Assembly (NCBI GenBank): GCA_905221145.1
Contig: CAJNCA010000002.1
Coordinates: 350,217 to 414,216, forward strand
Source: a bacterium
GTDB lineage: Bacteria > Bacillota > Bacilli > Lactobacillales > Streptococcaceae
Direction of reading: 5' to 3'
DNA length: 64,000 bases
The notes under the pieces are model-generated. The model saw nothing but the letters and a program-made list of their open reading frames with translations. It was not told the origin of the DNA and searched no databases. The position numbers and the translations under genes are program-made. Positions 8,037 through 18,481 of the stretch are shown piece by piece (the stretch's first letter is position 1; each line of letters begins with the position of its first letter).

Positions 8037-9248
8037 TTATACCAATTTATCTAAGAAACTTTCCCCAATCATGGCAGTTTCCACACCAAAGTTATCGGCA
8101 ACAGTCGCTGAGATATCTGCAAAATGTCCGACTGGAATAACACCATTTCCTTTAAAGGCAGGGCTGTAGGCCAACAATGGAATATATTCACGAGTGTGGT
8201 CTGTTCCTGCATAAGTTGGGTCATTTCCATGGTCAGCAGTAATCAAGAGGAGGTCATTTTCTCGCATGGCTGCGATAATTTCAGGCAAGCGTTCATCAAA
8301 CTCATGCAAGCAATCACGGTAACCATGAGCATTGCGGCGGTGGCCGTAAAGGGCATCAAAGTCAACTAAGTTTGTGAAGGAGAATCCTTTTTCAAACTCA
8401 GCAAGACCCATTGTCTTCAATAGTGTATCAATTCCATGGCTGTTTGACTTATTGTGGCCCATGTCATGGTTGATACCAGCACCGTTAAAGATATCGTTGA
8501 TTTTACCAACAGCGTAAGTATCGATACCAGCCTCATTCAATTTATCCAAAACAGTCGGTGCAAATGGAGATACTGCCAAGTCACGACGGTTTGCTGTACG
8601 AGTGAAGTTACCTGGCTCACCAACATATGGACGGGCAATGATGCGACCAAGAAGGGCAGGACGCTCAAGGGTAATCGAACGAGCGTACTCACAGATACGG
8701 TACAATTCATCCAGAGGAATGATGTCTTCGTGGGCAGCAATTTGCAAAACAGGGTCAGCTGAAGTATAGATAATCAACTCCCCAGTTTCCATTTGACGTG
8801 GTCCAAAATCATCGATAACAGCTGTTCCTGAGTAAGGTTTATTAGCTTCACGAATAACCTTACGTCCTGAAAATTCTTCAATTTTTGTCAAGATTTCTTC
8901 TGGGAATCCGTTCCAGAAAGTATCGAAAGGCTCGGTAATATTGAGTCCCATGATTTCCCAGTGACCAGTCATAGTATCCTTACCAAGGGATACTTCTTCC
9001 AATTTTGTTGCATAACCCGTTGGATTGCTTTCAGCTGGAACAGTCTTCAGAGGAGTTTCACGAGGAATATTTCCTAGACCGATTTTAGCCATGTTTGGCA
9101 CATTCAAACCAACTGTTTTTGAAATGTGTCCTAGTGTGTCAGAAGCTCCATCTGGAACCCCTGCATTGACAAAGTTATTGGCATCTGGTGCAGCACCGAT
9201 TCCTACAGAATCCAGTACCACCAAGTGAATACGATTAAATTTTGACAT
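8037..9248 (-). CDS. deoB: Phosphopentomutase
   Basis: 403 aa, alkaline-phosphatase-superfamily mutase interconverting (deoxy)ribose-1- and -5-phosphate, using two Mn2+. The N-terminal metal-site [14 protein letters not shown] (residues 10-23) and the C-terminal [10 protein letters not shown] and [12 protein letters not shown] metal-binding segments are intact. It starts 23 nt after rpiA with AAGGAG upstream. It links the phosphorylases to RpiA and to deoxyribose-phosphate aldolase (not in this window). Confidence 0.96.
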   Translation of the reverse strand: MSKFNRIHLVVLDSVGIGAAPDANNFVNAGVPDGASDTLGHISKTVGLNVPNMAKIGLGNIPRETPLKTVPAESNPTGYATKLEEVSLGKDTMTGHWEIMGLNITEPFDTFWNGFPEEILTKIEEFSGRKVIREANKPYSGTAVIDDFGPRQMETGELIIYTSADPVLQIAAHEDIIPLDELYRICEYARSITLERPALLGRIIARPYVGEPGNFTRTANRRDLAVSPFAPTVLDKLNEAGIDTYAVGKINDIFNGAGINHDMGHNKSNSHGIDTLLKTMGLAEFEKGFSFTNLVDFDALYGHRRNAHGYRDCLHEFDERLPEIIAAMRENDLLLITADHGNDPTYAGTDHTREYIPLLAYSPAFKGNGVIPVGHFADISATVADNFGVETAMIGESFLDKLV

Positions 9249-9271
9249 AGTGTATCTCCTTATTATGTTGA

Positions 9272-9955
9272 TTAGTTTGCTTTTGTTGAAGTTAAAATCT
9301 GAACCCCGTCTCGTCCAGCAACGATTACCTTATCCACCATTTGATTAAATAAGCCGTGCTCCACGACACCAACGATATGGTCCAATTCTTGGCCAAAGGC
9401 AATTGGATCCTCGATGACATCCAAGGCCAAGTCAATGATAAAGTTCTGCATATCCGTCACAAAACGTTGGCCGTCTTTTTCACGGAAACTTGGTTTGTAG
9501 CCAGCTCGCTCAAAACGACGGAAGACCTGTTCTGCACCATACTGAACTACTTCTACAGGCAGTTTAAAAGCGCCCAATTTCTCAACTAGTTTGCTTTCGT
9601 CTACCACCCAAATATATTCTTTTGAGGGCGTTGCGACAACCTTCTCCATGAGAAGGGCACCACCACCACCTTTGATTCCGTTAAACTGGCTATCCACTTC
9701 ATCTGCCCCGTCAACCGTCACATCAACCAAGTCTACTTGGTCAATAGACTTTAGCGGGATATTTAACCCTTCAGCCTGTTTACTGGTCACACTAGAAGTC
9801 GTTACAGCAGTAATTTGCAGTCCTTCTTCCTTAATACGACGACCGATTTCTTCTACAAAATAATAGGCAGTAGACCCCGTTCCTAGTCCGACTACCATTC
9901 CATCCTTGACAAACTCAGCAGCCTTGATACCTGCCATTTTTTTCAGATTTTCCAC
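9272..9955 (-). CDS. rpiA: Ribose-5-phosphate isomerase A
   Basis: 227 aa. Ribose-5-P/ribulose-5-P isomerase of the pentose phosphate pathway. Substrate-binding GLGTGSTA near residue 23, DGADEVD near 81 and the [10 protein letters not shown] catalytic segment near 96 are present. The start is a GTG at 9955, with GGAGGTGTTTGA upstream. First gene of the five-gene nucleoside operon; a TATAAT lies at 9990-9985 on the minus strand. Confidence 0.95.
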   Translation of the reverse strand: MENLKKMAGIKAAEFVKDGMVVGLGTGSTAYYFVEEIGRRIKEEGLQITAVTTSSVTSKQAEGLNIPLKSIDQVDLVDVTVDGADEVDSQFNGIKGGGGALLMEKVVATPSKEYIWVVDESKLVEKLGAFKLPVEVVQYGAEQVFRRFERAGYKPSFREKDGQRFVTDMQNFIIDLALDVIEDPIAFGQELDHIVGVVEHGLFNQMVDKVIVAGRDGVQILTSTKAN

Positions 9956-9984
9956 TCAAACACCTCCATTAAAGAGCTAACTTT

Positions 9985-9990
9985 ATTATA
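9985..9990 (-). promoter_or_regulatory. -10 box of the rpiA operon
   Basis: Minus-strand TATAAT preceded by ATACATGT; no good -35 hexamer is visible at 16-18 bp. Confidence 0.5.
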
Positions 9991-10131
9991 ACATGTATCA
10001 CTTTTTATTTCATGGATACACTGAAAAAAACCGAACATTTTTATCTATGATTTCTAATTTTCTTTCTCCATGCTTGTATACAGATCAAAAATTCCCAAAT
10101 CTAGATTTCGAAAGCTCTTTAAAAATTAAAG

Positions 10132-10160
10132 TTGATTTTTTATCATAAAGATGATTAAAT
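10132..10160 (+). promoter_or_regulatory. Promoter of the 61-aa protein gene
   Basis: TTGATT (10132-10137), 17-bp spacer, TTAAAT (10155-10160). Confidence 0.5.
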
Positions 10161-10187
10161 AGGTAAGTACAGAAAAGGAGAAATAAG

Positions 10188-10373
10188 ATGAACCCATTAG
10201 ATTTGTTTAATCAAGTAAAAGAACTAATCGAGACAAAAGATTTTGAAGCTGCAAAAACATTCGTTGCAGAAAATCAAGATCAACTCGGAGAATACTTCGC
10301 ACAAGCTCAGCAGTTGATTTCTGGTTCGGAAGGTTTAGATGGCCTCGTTGGAAAGATTAAAGGATTTTTCTAA
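10188..10373 (+). CDS. 61-aa conserved-looking small protein
   Basis: Starts MNPLDLFNQVKELIE with an AAAAGGAG ribosome-binding site, and ends GLVGKIKGFF. Two acidic amphipathic helices (about 3-31 and 34-46) are followed by a glycine-rich segment and a short basic-hydrophobic tail. There is no signal peptide or membrane segment. Own promoter and a strong terminator support a real gene. Function unknown; I recall similar small proteins in other streptococci but cannot name a family. Confidence 0.75.
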   Translation: MNPLDLFNQVKELIETKDFEAAKTFVAENQDQLGEYFAQAQQLISGSEGLDGLVGKIKGFF

Positions 10374-10380
10374 AAAATAC

Positions 10381-10410
10381 AAAGGCGCCTGAAACGATCA
10401 GGTGCCTTTT
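10381..10410. terminator. Bidirectional terminator between convergent genes
   Basis: AAAGGCGCCTGA...TCAGGTGCCTTT hairpin with A and T runs on either side. It touches the nnrD stop codon (10411-10409). Confidence 0.9.
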
Positions 10411-11248
10411 AAAGATATTTTTTCATAATTTTAGGAAGATAAGAGCTGATTTCCGTCGGCAAGACCACATAATGTTCTTGAGATAGTTCTTGAGCTATAG
10501 CTGAATGAAGATGAGTCGCTACGGTTACGCGTTCATAAAGACTGGCTTGTTTAAACTGGCCTACAAATCCTGCTATCATCCCAGCTAGTGTATCTCCCAT
10601 TCCCCCAGTAGCCTGATAGGGACCACCAACCTGTAACTGGTAATAATCAGACTGGCCAACCTGCCAAATACGAGTAGCCGGACCTTTCTCTACCAAAATT
10701 GTTCCTTGAGGAAAGGAAGTCAGGGCACTAGCTGTTGCATCTTCGTTTTGCTTTTCAATAGTAATTCCAGACAGTTTTTCCCATTCTTTTTGGTGGGGAG
10801 TTAAGATAAGCTGACACGAAGGCAATGATAATCTAGTTCTAGCAAGGATGGTTAAGGCCCCTCCGTCTACAATCAAAATCTGATTCTGTCTTAATCTAGC
10901 AAAAACCTGTTTTACTAGATTTTCTCCAAAAGCATCGTCTCGTAAACCAGGTCCCACTAAGACCACTTCTGCCCTCTCCAACTGCTCTTTTAACAGTTGC
11001 TGGTCTTGAAGAGAAAAGGCCATAGCCTCAGGTAAATGACTGTGCAAAGCTGGGATATTTTCCCTATCCGTTCCAACAGTCACCAATCCTGCACCGCTTT
11101 TTACAGCTGCTAAAGCAGCCATGACGATAGCACCACCATAGGGATAAGTCCCACCAAGCAAGAGCAGACGGCCATAGTCTCCTTTATGACTTGTACGAGA
11201 ACGTTCAATAATGACTTTTTCTAGTAAGGCTTGATCAATCACTTTCAT
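10409..11248 (-). CDS. nnrD: ADP-dependent NAD(P)H-hydrate dehydratase
   Basis: 279 aa, YjeF C-terminal/ribokinase-like domain that repairs damaged NAD(P)H hydrates. GDYGRLLLLGGTYPYGGA near residues 22-40, KSGAGLVTVGT near 50, and the catalytic GGMGDTLAGMIAG near 215 identify the family. The epimerase domain (YjeF N-terminal) is absent here, as in many Firmicutes. It lies downstream of folD beyond a terminator and so is probably transcribed on its own; TATAAT is present at 11274-11269. Confidence 0.92.
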   Translation of the reverse strand: MKVIDQALLEKVIIERSRTSHKGDYGRLLLLGGTYPYGGAIVMAALAAVKSGAGLVTVGTDRENIPALHSHLPEAMAFSLQDQQLLKEQLERAEVVLVGPGLRDDAFGENLVKQVFARLRQNQILIVDGGALTILARTRLSLPSCQLILTPHQKEWEKLSGITIEKQNEDATASALTSFPQGTILVEKGPATRIWQVGQSDYYQLQVGGPYQATGGMGDTLAGMIAGFVGQFKQASLYERVTVATHLHSAIAQELSQEHYVVLPTEISSYLPKIMKKYL

Positions 11249-11276
11249 CGTTTTTTCCTCTCACATTTATTATACA

Positions 11277-11305
11277 ACAAAAAGGAGGCGCAGACCTCCT
11301 TTTGT
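11277..11305 (-). terminator. folD terminator
   Basis: ACAAAAAGGAGG-CGCAGA-CCTCCTTTTGT, a near-perfect 11-bp stem; minus strand followed by a T-rich tract. Confidence 0.85.
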
Positions 11306-11388
11306 AATCTTATATCTAAAATTTAATATTCATTTCTGACATTTTAGATATAGCTATAGAAAACACACTCTCTTCAGCGAATTCTCTC

Positions 11389-12246
11389 TTATTTTCTTTC
11401 CAATGTCCGAACTGCTGCCTGATAAGTTTGTTCCATCAGCATAGTAATGGTCATAGGACCAACACCTCCAGGAACTGGCGTGATATGACTAGCAAGTGGT
11501 GCAACCGCCTCATAATCAACATCCCCACAGAGCTTACCATTTTCATCGCGGTTCATCCCAACGTCAATGACAACAGCACCTGGTTTGACAAAGTCAGGAG
11601 TCACAAACTTGGCACGACCGATTGCGACCACAAGAATATCCGCTTTTGCAGCAACCTTAGCGAGATTATGAGTCCGTGAGTGAGTCAAGGTCACTGTTGC
11701 ATTCTTGGCCAAAAGAAGCTGGGCCATGGGTTTTCCAACGATATTGGAACGACCGATAACAACGGCATTTTTACCTTCTAAATCAATTCCATACTCATGA
11801 AACATCTCCATAATTCCTGCAGGTGTCGATGGAATCATAACTGGATGGCCAGACCAAAGACGTCCCATGTTTAGAGGATGGAAACCATCCACATCCTTTT
11901 CTGGGTCAATGGCTAATAAAACTGCCTCTTCATCGATATGTTTTGGTAATGGCAACTGGACCAAAATCCCATGCCAAGCTGAATCCTGATTGTATTTGGC
12001 AATCAAGTCTAACAACTCCTCTTGAGTAATGGTCTCTGGAACTCGCACTACTTCGCTACGGAAACCAGCCGCAAGAGCAGAACGTTCCTTGTTACGAACA
12101 TAGACTTGGCTTGCAGGATTATCTCCCACCAAAATCACTACCAAACCAGGTACTAGACCTGTTTCTTCCTTTAATTTTGCAGTCTTTTCAGCCAACAGCC
12201 CCTGCAATTTGGCCGCTAAAGCCTTCCCATCAATAATCTGTGTCAT
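11389..12246 (-). CDS. folD: Methylene-THF dehydrogenase/cyclohydrolase
   Basis: 285 aa bifunctional enzyme of one-carbon metabolism, NADP-dependent. Catalytic Tyr49 and Lys53 lie in the [13 protein letters not shown] segment, and [10 protein letters not shown] near the C-terminus binds the cofactor. Start ATG at 12246 gives the family length; the upstream in-frame extension to 12324 is rejected. A TATAAT with extended TGG lies upstream on the minus strand near 12279. Monocistronic. Confidence 0.95.
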   Translation of the reverse strand: MTQIIDGKALAAKLQGLLAEKTAKLKEETGLVPGLVVILVGDNPASQVYVRNKERSALAAGFRSEVVRVPETITQEELLDLIAKYNQDSAWHGILVQLPLPKHIDEEAVLLAIDPEKDVDGFHPLNMGRLWSGHPVMIPSTPAGIMEMFHEYGIDLEGKNAVVIGRSNIVGKPMAQLLLAKNATVTLTHSRTHNLAKVAAKADILVVAIGRAKFVTPDFVKPGAVVIDVGMNRDENGKLCGDVDYEAVAPLASHITPVPGGVGPMTITMLMEQTYQAAVRTLERK

Positions 12247-12346
12247 ATCACTTCTCTTTTCTTTCAAATATCTTCCATTATACCAAAAACTGCTAGTCCC
12301 CTCTAACACTTCTTTCTTAGGCAACCCTATAGTTTCAAACTATAAG

Positions 12347-12368
12347 AAAAAGCTCGGGTCGAGCTTTT
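12347..12368 (-). terminator. Terminator of the amino-acid ABC operon
   Basis: AAAAGCTC/GAGCTTTT stem, then T-rich on the minus strand. Confidence 0.8.
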
Positions 12369-12399
12369 CATTAATCTTGTCTTGAAATTTTAAAATAGA

Positions 12400-13134
12400 C
12401 TATAAAACCTTACCCAAGAAGTCCTTAGTCCGTTGTTCTTGGGTTTGTTCAAAAATCTGCTCTGGTGTTCCGTCTTCAACAACCACACCGTCTGCCATAA
12501 AGATAACACGGTCTGCCACCTCACGGGCAAATCCCATTTCATGTGTTACGATAACCATAGTCATTCCTGACTTGGCAAGGTCTTGCATAACAGCTAGAAC
12601 TTCTCCAACCATTTCAGGGTCCAAGGCTGAGGTTGGCTCGTCAAAGAGCAAAACATCTGGTTCCATGGCCAACCCACGCGCGATGGCAATCCGTTGTTGC
12701 TGGCCACCTGACAAACTCTGTGGATAAGCGTCTGCCTTATCTGGCAAACCAACTTTTTCCAACAGCTCTTGGGCTCTCTTCTCAGCCACTGCCTTGCTCT
12801 CACCTTTGGTCTTGATAGGTGACAAGGTGATATTTTCCATCACAGTCATATTAGGAAAGAGATTGAATTGTTGGAAAACCATGCCCATCTTCTCACGCAT
12901 GGCAAACAGGTCATTCTTCTTGTCCGTAATATCGACTCCCTCAAAGATAACCTTCCCCTTGGTTGCTTCTTCCAGCAAATTCATAGAGCGAAGTAAAGTA
13001 GACTTCCCACTCCCTGAAGGACCAATGATAACGACAACCTCTCCACGTTTAATCTCGAGGTTGATTCCCTTTAATACTTCATTCTTTCCAAAGGATTTAT
13101 GTAAATTTTCAATTTTTATCAAGGTTTCTGTCAT
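12400..13134 (-). CDS. Polar amino-acid ABC transporter ATPase (GlnQ type)
   Basis: 244 aa. Walker [10 protein letters not shown] at residues 38-46, signature LSGGQQQR near 139, Walker [13 protein letters not shown] near 159, and the extra H-loop [10 protein letters not shown]. Best fit is the HisP/GlnQ family of amino-acid importers. It overlaps the permease stop by one base (TAATG), so the two are coupled. No substrate-binding protein gene is adjacent. Exact substrate (glutamine or another polar amino acid) not determined. Confidence 0.92.
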   Translation of the reverse strand: MTETLIKIENLHKSFGKNEVLKGINLEIKRGEVVVIIGPSGSGKSTLLRSMNLLEEATKGKVIFEGVDITDKKNDLFAMREKMGMVFQQFNLFPNMTVMENITLSPIKTKGESKAVAEKRAQELLEKVGLPDKADAYPQSLSGGQQQRIAIARGLAMEPDVLLFDEPTSALDPEMVGEVLAVMQDLAKSGMTMVIVTHEMGFAREVADRVIFMADGVVVEDGTPEQIFEQTQEQRTKDFLGKVL

Positions 13135-13817
13135 TATTTCTTATCTCCTTGTCCCATACGTTTTTCAAAAGCTTTCAAAGCTACGGTCAAAATAGAAGTC
13201 ATAATCAAGTAGTAAAAGGCTGCAAATAAAAGTGGTGTCAAAGGTAGATAGGTTGTTGTAGAAACTGTTGTAGCCCCGTTCCACAACTCCATGACCCCAA
13301 TTGCTGATAAGAGGGAACTATCCTTGATAATGGTGATAAATTCGTTCCCCAATGCTGGCAAGATATTTTTGATTGCTTGTGGCAAAATCACATAACGCAT
13401 GGCATTTTTAGGACGAATCCCTAGCGAATAAGCCGCCTCTAGCTGACCTTTTGGAACCGCATTAATCCCAGCACGAACAGTCTCAGAAACATAAGCACCA
13501 CTATTCATAGAGATAATCAAAATCCCTGGAATCAGACGAGAAAGATCAACACCCAAAATCCCAACCTGAATAGTCGGAGCATTGATATGCATAAGGGCAA
13601 AGGCAATCATAATCTGAACCATCATCGGTGTCCCACGGAAAATCCAAACGTACAAGTTGGCGAGCCAAACAAGAGGTTTAAACTTTGAGCGTTGCCCAAA
13701 AGCCAAGACAACACCCAAAATAGTTCCCAAAAAGACAACACAGATAGAAATGAGAACCGTCACAACAGCCCCATAGTTAAAATAAGGTAAATACTTAGGT
13801 AAAAAAGAAAAATTCAT
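13134..13817 (-). CDS. Amino-acid ABC transporter permease (GlnP type)
   Basis: 227 aa from the ATG at 13817, the position that gives the family N-terminus [13 protein letters not shown]; the longer reading from 13880 overlaps the promoter. About five membrane segments and the EAA loop ([20 protein letters not shown]) contacting the ATPase are visible. HisMQ/GlnP-type membrane subunit. The ribosome-binding site is weak (GAAAGCAG). First gene of the two-gene operon. Confidence 0.92.
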   Translation of the reverse strand: MNFSFLPKYLPYFNYGAVVTVLISICVVFLGTILGVVLAFGQRSKFKPLVWLANLYVWIFRGTPMMVQIMIAFALMHINAPTIQVGILGVDLSRLIPGILIISMNSGAYVSETVRAGINAVPKGQLEAAYSLGIRPKNAMRYVILPQAIKNILPALGNEFITIIKDSSLLSAIGVMELWNGATTVSTTTYLPLTPLLFAAFYYLIMTSILTVALKAFEKRMGQGDKK

Positions 13818-13851
13818 AGTCACACTGCTTTCTAAAATAGAATACTGTATG

Positions 13852-13880
13852 ATTATAACATGTATTGAATTAAAATTCAA
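13852..13880 (-). promoter_or_regulatory. Promoter of the amino-acid ABC operon
   Basis: Minus-strand TTGAAT (13880-13875), 17-bp spacer, TATAAT (13857-13852). Confidence 0.75.
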
Positions 13881-14007
13881 ACTTTTTATCCAATTTATTC
13901 AAAAAAACTTTAAGCTGGTAGAATTAGCGAGAAATCTTAGTTTTTTCTAGTCAAGTTGGCCTCCTTTATGGTAAAATAGTAACGATAAGAAATGAAGGAG
14001 AATCAAA

Positions 14008-14238
14008 ATGGAATCACATTTGGTTAGAATCATCAACCGCCTTGAAGCAATGGCAAAAGACGGCGGAAATTTAAAACGTAATTTTGAACGCGAAGGAGTT
14101 GTTGTTGCAGAAGTTGCATACAGCCATGATGAAGAAAACGGCTCAATCTTTACTCTTCGTGATGTAGAAGCTCGCGAAACGTATACTTTTGATAGCATTG
14201 ACTTGATTGCAATGGAGATTTACGAACTTCTCTACTAA
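14008..14238 (+). CDS. DUF1797 (YkuJ-like) protein
   Basis: 76 aa, MESHLVRIINRLEAMAKDGG..., matching the small YkuJ/DUF1797 family conserved across Bacilli; function unknown. GAAGGAG ribosome-binding site; an extended -10 (TGGTAAAAT) lies upstream near 13970. Monocistronic, closed by a terminator. Confidence 0.88.
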   Translation: MESHLVRIINRLEAMAKDGGNLKRNFEREGVVVAEVAYSHDEENGSIFTLRDVEARETYTFDSIDLIAMEIYELLY

Positions 14239-14276
14239 TCTAAAACAAGCCGGGATTGCCCCTGCATGTCTAACCA

Positions 14277-14310
14277 AAATCCTTTTTGTCTCACAAATAG
14301 GATTTTTTTA
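14277..14310 (+). terminator. Terminator after the DUF1797 gene
   Basis: AAAATCCT...AGGATTTTTTT hairpin. Confidence 0.8.
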
Positions 14311-14369
14311 TAACTCAAATTCTCAAAAATTTTCATTGTAACAACTTCTCAAAGCTGCAATCTTTTTAC

Positions 14370-14397
14370 TTGCTTTACACCCCAATCCTGTTATAAT
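14370..14397 (+). promoter_or_regulatory. clpE promoter
   Basis: TTGCTT (14370-14375), 16-bp spacer, TATAAT (14392-14397). Confidence 0.75.
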
Positions 14398-14410
14398 GAG
14401 AGTATAGAAA

Positions 14411-14427
14411 TTTGACTATTTTTGACC
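14411..14427. promoter_or_regulatory. CtsR operator
   Basis: TTTGACTATTTTTGACC; its reverse complement, GGTCAAA-AAT-AGTCAAA, fits the CtsR heptad repeat (RGTCAAA-NAN-RGTCAAA). It lies just downstream of the predicted clpE transcription start, where a repressor would block transcription. Confidence 0.9.
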
Positions 14428-14467
14428 TTTAAACAGGTCAGCCTAAAGAAAGAAATGAGGTAGATGT

Positions 14468-16726
14468 ATGCTTTGTCAAAACTGTAAAATCAACGACTCA
14501 ACAATTCATCTTTACACCAATCTCAATGGAAAACAAAAACAAATTGACCTCTGTCAAAACTGCTACAAGATTATCAAGACTGATCCTAACAACAGTCTCT
14601 TTAAAGGTATGACGGATTTGAACAATCGTGACTTTGATCCTTTCGGCGATTTCTTCAACGACCTAAACAATTTCAGACCTTCTAACAATACTCCTCCAAC
14701 TCCCCCAACCCAATCAGGTGGAGGCTACGGTGGAAACGGCGGTTATGGCTCCCAAAATCGTGGACCTGCCCAAACTCCGCCTCCTAGCCAAGAAAAAGGC
14801 CTGCTAGAAGAATTTGGTATCAATGTAACTGAGATTGCTCGTCGTGGCGATATTGACCCCGTTATTGGACGCGACGATGAGATTATCCGTGTCATCGAGA
14901 TTCTCAATCGTAGAACCAAGAATAATCCTGTTCTTATCGGTGAACCTGGTGTCGGAAAAACTGCCGTTGTCGAAGGTCTAGCTCAGAAAATTGTTGATGG
15001 CGATGTTCCACATAAACTCCAAGGCAAACAAGTCATCCGTTTGGATGTAGTTAGCTTAGTTCAAGGAACGGGTATCCGTGGACAATTTGAAGAACGCATG
15101 CAAAAACTCATGGAAGAAATTCGCAAACGTGAGGATATTATCCTCTTTATCGATGAAATCCATGAAATTGTTGGTGCGGGGTCTGCGGGCGATGGCAATA
15201 TGGACGCAGGAAATATCCTCAAGCCAGCCCTTGCTCGTGGGGAACTGCAACTGGTCGGTGCCACTACCCTCAATGAATACCGTATCATTGAAAAAGATGC
15301 TGCCCTAGAGCGTCGTATGCAACCTGTTAAGGTCGATGAACCAACCGTAGAAGAAACAATCACTATCCTCAAAGGAATTCAAAAGAAATACGAAGACTAC
15401 CACCACGTTCAATATACTGATGCTGCAATTGAAGCAGCTGCAACTCTTTCCAATCGCTACATCCAAGATCGCTTCTTACCTGACAAGGCCATTGACCTCC
15501 TAGATGAAGCAGGTTCTAAGATGAACTTAACCTTGAATTTTGTAGATCCTAAAGTGATTGATCAGCGCTTGATTGAAGCTGAAAATCTCAAATCTCAAGC
15601 TACACGAGAGGAAGATTTTGAGAAGGCTGCCTATTTCCGCGACCAGATTGCCAAGTATAAGGAAATGCAAAAGAAAAAGGTCACAGACCAAGATACTCCT
15701 ATCATCAGTGAGAAAACCATTGAGCACATTATCGAGCAGAAAACCAACATTCCTGTTGGCGATTTGAAAGAGAAAGAACAATCTCAACTCATCCATCTAG
15801 CCGAGGATCTCAAGTCTCATGTTATTGGGCAAGACGATGCTGTCGATAAGATTGCCAAGGCTATTCGCCGTAATCGTGTCGGACTTGGGACCCCTAATCG
15901 TCCAATTGGAAGTTTCCTCTTTGTTGGACCAACTGGTGTCGGTAAGACAGAACTTTCCAAACAACTAGCCATTGAACTTTTTGGTTCTGCTGACAGCATG
16001 ATTCGCTTTGACATGAGTGAATACATGGAAAAACATAGCGTTGCTAAGTTGGTCGGTGCCCCTCCAGGTTATGTTGGCTATGATGAGGCTGGGCAATTAA
16101 CTGAAAAAGTTCGTCGCAATCCATATTCTCTCATTCTTCTCGATGAAGTGGAAAAAGCTCACCCTGATGTTATGCACATGTTCCTTCAAGTCTTGGACGA
16201 TGGACGTTTGACAGATGGGCAAGGACGTACCGTCAGCTTTAAGGATGCCATTATTATCATGACCTCAAATGCAGGTACAGGTAAGGCCGAAGCCAGCGTT
16301 GGTTTCGGGGCAGCTCGCGAAGGACGTACCAACTCTGTTCTTGGTGAACTCGGTAACTTCTTTAGCCCAGAGTTCATGAACCGTTTTGACGGCATCATCG
16401 AGTTCAAAGCTCTCAGCAAGGATAATCTCCTTCAAATCGTCGAGCTCATGCTAGCTGATGTTAATAAGCGCCTCTCTAGCAACAACATTCATCTCGATGT
16501 GACAGACAAAGTCAAGGAAAAATTGGTTGACCTCGGTTATGATCCAAAAATGGGGGCACGCCCACTTCGTCGTACTATTCAAGACTATATAGAGGACGCT
16601 ATCACTGACTACTACCTTGAAAATCCAAGCGAAAAAGACCTCAAGGCAGTTATGACCAGCAAGGGCAAGATTCAAATTAAGTCTGCCAAAAAAGCTGAAG
16701 TGAAAACTTCTGAAAAAGAAGTATAA
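14468..16726 (+). CDS. clpE: ATP-dependent Clp protease ATPase ClpE
   Basis: 752 aa AAA+ unfoldase partner of ClpP. N-terminal zinc finger (Cys3, Cys6, Cys29, Cys32), a Gly/Pro/Asn-rich linker at about 72-106, first Walker A GEPGVGKT at 158-165, a UVR motif around 365-395, and a second Walker A GPTGVGKT near 485. This order (zinc finger, AAA, UVR, AAA) is diagnostic of ClpE rather than ClpC or ClpL. Heat-shock control is indicated by the CtsR operator. Monocistronic. Confidence 0.96.
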   Translation: MLCQNCKINDSTIHLYTNLNGKQKQIDLCQNCYKIIKTDPNNSLFKGMTDLNNRDFDPFGDFFNDLNNFRPSNNTPPTPPTQSGGGYGGNGGYGSQNRGPAQTPPPSQEKGLLEEFGINVTEIARRGDIDPVIGRDDEIIRVIEILNRRTKNNPVLIGEPGVGKTAVVEGLAQKIVDGDVPHKLQGKQVIRLDVVSLVQGTGIRGQFEERMQKLMEEIRKREDIILFIDEIHEIVGAGSAGDGNMDAGNILKPALARGELQLVGATTLNEYRIIEKDAALERRMQPVKVDEPTVEETITILKGIQKKYEDYHHVQYTDAAIEAAATLSNRYIQDRFLPDKAIDLLDEAGSKMNLTLNFVDPKVIDQRLIEAENLKSQATREEDFEKAAYFRDQIAKYKEMQKKKVTDQDTPIISEKTIEHIIEQKTNIPVGDLKEKEQSQLIHLAEDLKSHVIGQDDAVDKIAKAIRRNRVGLGTPNRPIGSFLFVGPTGVGKTELSKQLAIELFGSADSMIRFDMSEYMEKHSVAKLVGAPPGYVGYDEAGQLTEKVRRNPYSLILLDEVEKAHPDVMHMFLQVLDDGRLTDGQGRTVSFKDAIIIMTSNAGTGKAEASVGFGAAREGRTNSVLGELGNFFSPEFMNRFDGIIEFKALSKDNLLQIVELMLADVNKRLSSNNIHLDVTDKVKEKLVDLGYDPKMGARPLRRTIQDYIEDAITDYYLENPSEKDLKAVMTSKGKIQIKSAKKAEVKTSEKEV

Positions 16727-16735
16727 ATCCTATAG

Positions 16736-16773
16736 AAAAGGAGTAGAAAATGAAAATTTTCTGCTTCTTTTTA
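16736..16773 (+). terminator. clpE terminator
   Basis: AAAAGGAGTAGAAAAT-GAAA-ATTTTCTGCTTCTTTTT hairpin (imperfect). Confidence 0.75.
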
Positions 16774-16855
16774 CTAAAATAACTGTAATTTCTTGACAGC
16801 TTGCCCTTTGTCCATTAAGATAATAATAACAATACTAGATAATGAGGAAAATGCA

Positions 16856-17308
16856 ATGGCAAACCCAACTTTTGGAGAAAAAAAAGCAAATACAGACTAT
16901 GTTGCACGCTATGGAGTGTATGCAGTTATCCCTGACGCTGAACAAAAACAAATTGTTCTTGTTCAAGCGCCTAATGGCGCTTGGTTCTTACCAGGTGGCG
17001 AAATTGAAGCAGGTGAAAATCATCAAGAAGCCCTAAAACGTGAATTGATTGAAGAGCTTGGCTTCACAGCTGAAATTGGTAGCTATTACGGACAAGCTGA
17101 CGAATATTTCTACTCTCGTCACCGTGATACCTACTACTACAATCCTGCCTACCTCTATGAAGCAACTTCCTTCAAAGAAGTACAACAACCATTAGAAGAC
17201 TTTAATCATATTGCCTGGTTCCCTATTGACGAGGCTATTGAAAACCTCAAACGTGGTAGCCATAAATGGGCTATCCAATCTTGGAAAAAACAGCATAAGA
17301 TTGACTAA
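16856..17308 (+). CDS. Nudix hydrolase
   Basis: 150 aa. The Nudix box spans about residues 43-65 (GX5EX7REUXEEXGU satisfied: GEIEAGE, then REL-I-EE-L-GF). Hydrolyses a nucleoside diphosphate linked to some moiety; substrate unknown. The ATG at 16856 follows GAGGAAA; upstream in-frame sequence back to 16793 has no ribosome-binding site. A DYVARYGVY start and a tyrosine-rich centre (DTYYYNPAYLYE) are similar to MutT-like proteins of streptococci. Confidence 0.88.
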   Translation: MANPTFGEKKANTDYVARYGVYAVIPDAEQKQIVLVQAPNGAWFLPGGEIEAGENHQEALKRELIEELGFTAEIGSYYGQADEYFYSRHRDTYYYNPAYLYEATSFKEVQQPLEDFNHIAWFPIDEAIENLKRGSHKWAIQSWKKQHKID

Positions 17309-17366
17309 ATCAAGCTACTTTATTTAAAAAGTGCTATAATAGAATTAGAAAATCGGAGGAAATGTT

Positions 17367-17666
17367 ATGAAGCTTATCAATACGACAAACTCACACTCGC
17401 AACTTGTAAAAAGCCAGCTAGAAAGTACAGATGCAACCCTTGTTGAGGTCTATTCTGCAGGGAATACTGATGTTATTTTTACCCAAGCTCCGCTTCACTA
17501 TGAAATCCTCATTTCAAATAAACACCGTGCTATTCGCGAAACCGAAATCGAAGCCATCCAAGAGTTTTTCTTGAAACGTAAAATTGATAAGGACTCTATT
17601 GATGAGGCCAATATCAAAACACTCTATTCAGAAAAATTAATTGGGATTTCGATTCCAACAAAATAA
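17367..17666 (+). CDS. DUF1827 family protein
   Basis: 99 aa, MKLINTTNSHSQLVKSQLESTD..., matching the lactic-acid-bacterial DUF1827 family, function unknown. AAATCGGAGG ribosome-binding site and TATAAT at 17335-17340. No membrane or signal sequence. Confidence 0.82.
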   Translation: MKLINTTNSHSQLVKSQLESTDATLVEVYSAGNTDVIFTQAPLHYEILISNKHRAIRETEIEAIQEFFLKRKIDKDSIDEANIKTLYSEKLIGISIPTK

Positions 17667-17670
17667 CATT

Positions 17671-17752
17671 TTGGAGAGATTAAAAAGTTTTTTGAACCTT
17701 ACAGCACAAAACGAGGTTCTCACTTGCTTTTTTAATCATCTCCAATTTTTTA
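17671..17752 (+). terminator. Long imperfect terminator hairpin
   Basis: TTGGAGAGATTAAAAAG (17671-17687) pairs with CTTTTTTAATCATCTCCAA, followed by a T-rich tract. Confidence 0.75.
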
Positions 17753-17801
17753 TCTTTAAATCCTATCAAACACAGTTTTATAGGTAACTAAGGAGACAAA
17801 C

Positions 17802-18434
17802 ATGGGAGACATAATATATAGAGAGGCAAGAATTGAGGAGTACGAAAAAATTGGAAAACTATTAGCCAAGTCCTTTCTTGACTATCCTTTTTTAACGATA
17901 ATAACTGATGATTTAAAGAAAGCTGATTCCTTTTCTTCTTTCGTCGAAACATTGCAAATTCTGCTTACTAGAGTCTATATTAAAAAAGGAAACTGTTTAA
18001 TTGCTGAACAAGATGGAGAATTACTAGCAGTTGCCCTTTTGCAACAAAAGGATTTCTGTATACTATCCTATCTACGAAATGGCGGAACAAAAATTTTTCG
18101 CTACATTCGACCACTTAATCTTTTTAAATACTTTGACTTTGTAAAACGTTCCAAAAAACACTTAGAACAATCAGGAGAGTTTGATTGGTATTTGATGGCT
18201 TTAGCTGTCAATACAGCAAGTAAGGGACAGGGAATAGGCAGTACTTTTCTGACACAAGGAATTGAACCCTATGTCAAATCAAAAGGCTGTGAGCACTTAG
18301 GACTCATTACAAGCACAGCAAACAATGCCTCTTTCTATGAAAAAAATGATTATGTATTACTGGACTATATGGACTTAGAATACGGATCAAGATCCATTGG
18401 TAACTGGGCATTTTTAAAAACAATTAAGCAATAA
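17802..18434 (+). CDS. GNAT family N-acetyltransferase
   Basis: 210 aa. The acetyl-CoA-binding motif A is seen as LAVNTASKGQGIGSTFL near residues 130-146, followed by CEHLGLITSTANNASFYEKNDY, the usual GNAT beta-5 and alpha-4 region. Substrate unknown. AAGGAGA upstream; isolated gene ending in a strong bidirectional terminator. Confidence 0.85.
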   Translation: MGDIIYREARIEEYEKIGKLLAKSFLDYPFLTIITDDLKKADSFSSFVETLQILLTRVYIKKGNCLIAEQDGELLAVALLQQKDFCILSYLRNGGTKIFRYIRPLNLFKYFDFVKRSKKHLEQSGEFDWYLMALAVNTASKGQGIGSTFLTQGIEPYVKSKGCEHLGLITSTANNASFYEKNDYVLLDYMDLEYGSRSIGNWAFLKTIKQ

Positions 18435-18476
18435 AAAAGATTTGGTTCTGCTTCTCACAGAACCAAATCTTTTTTA
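18434..18476. terminator. Bidirectional terminator (GNAT/ezrA)
   Basis: AAAGATTTGGTTCTG-N7-CAGAACCAAATCTTT, a perfect stem of at least 15 bp with A and T tracts. Confidence 0.92.
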
Positions 18477-18481
18477 TTATG

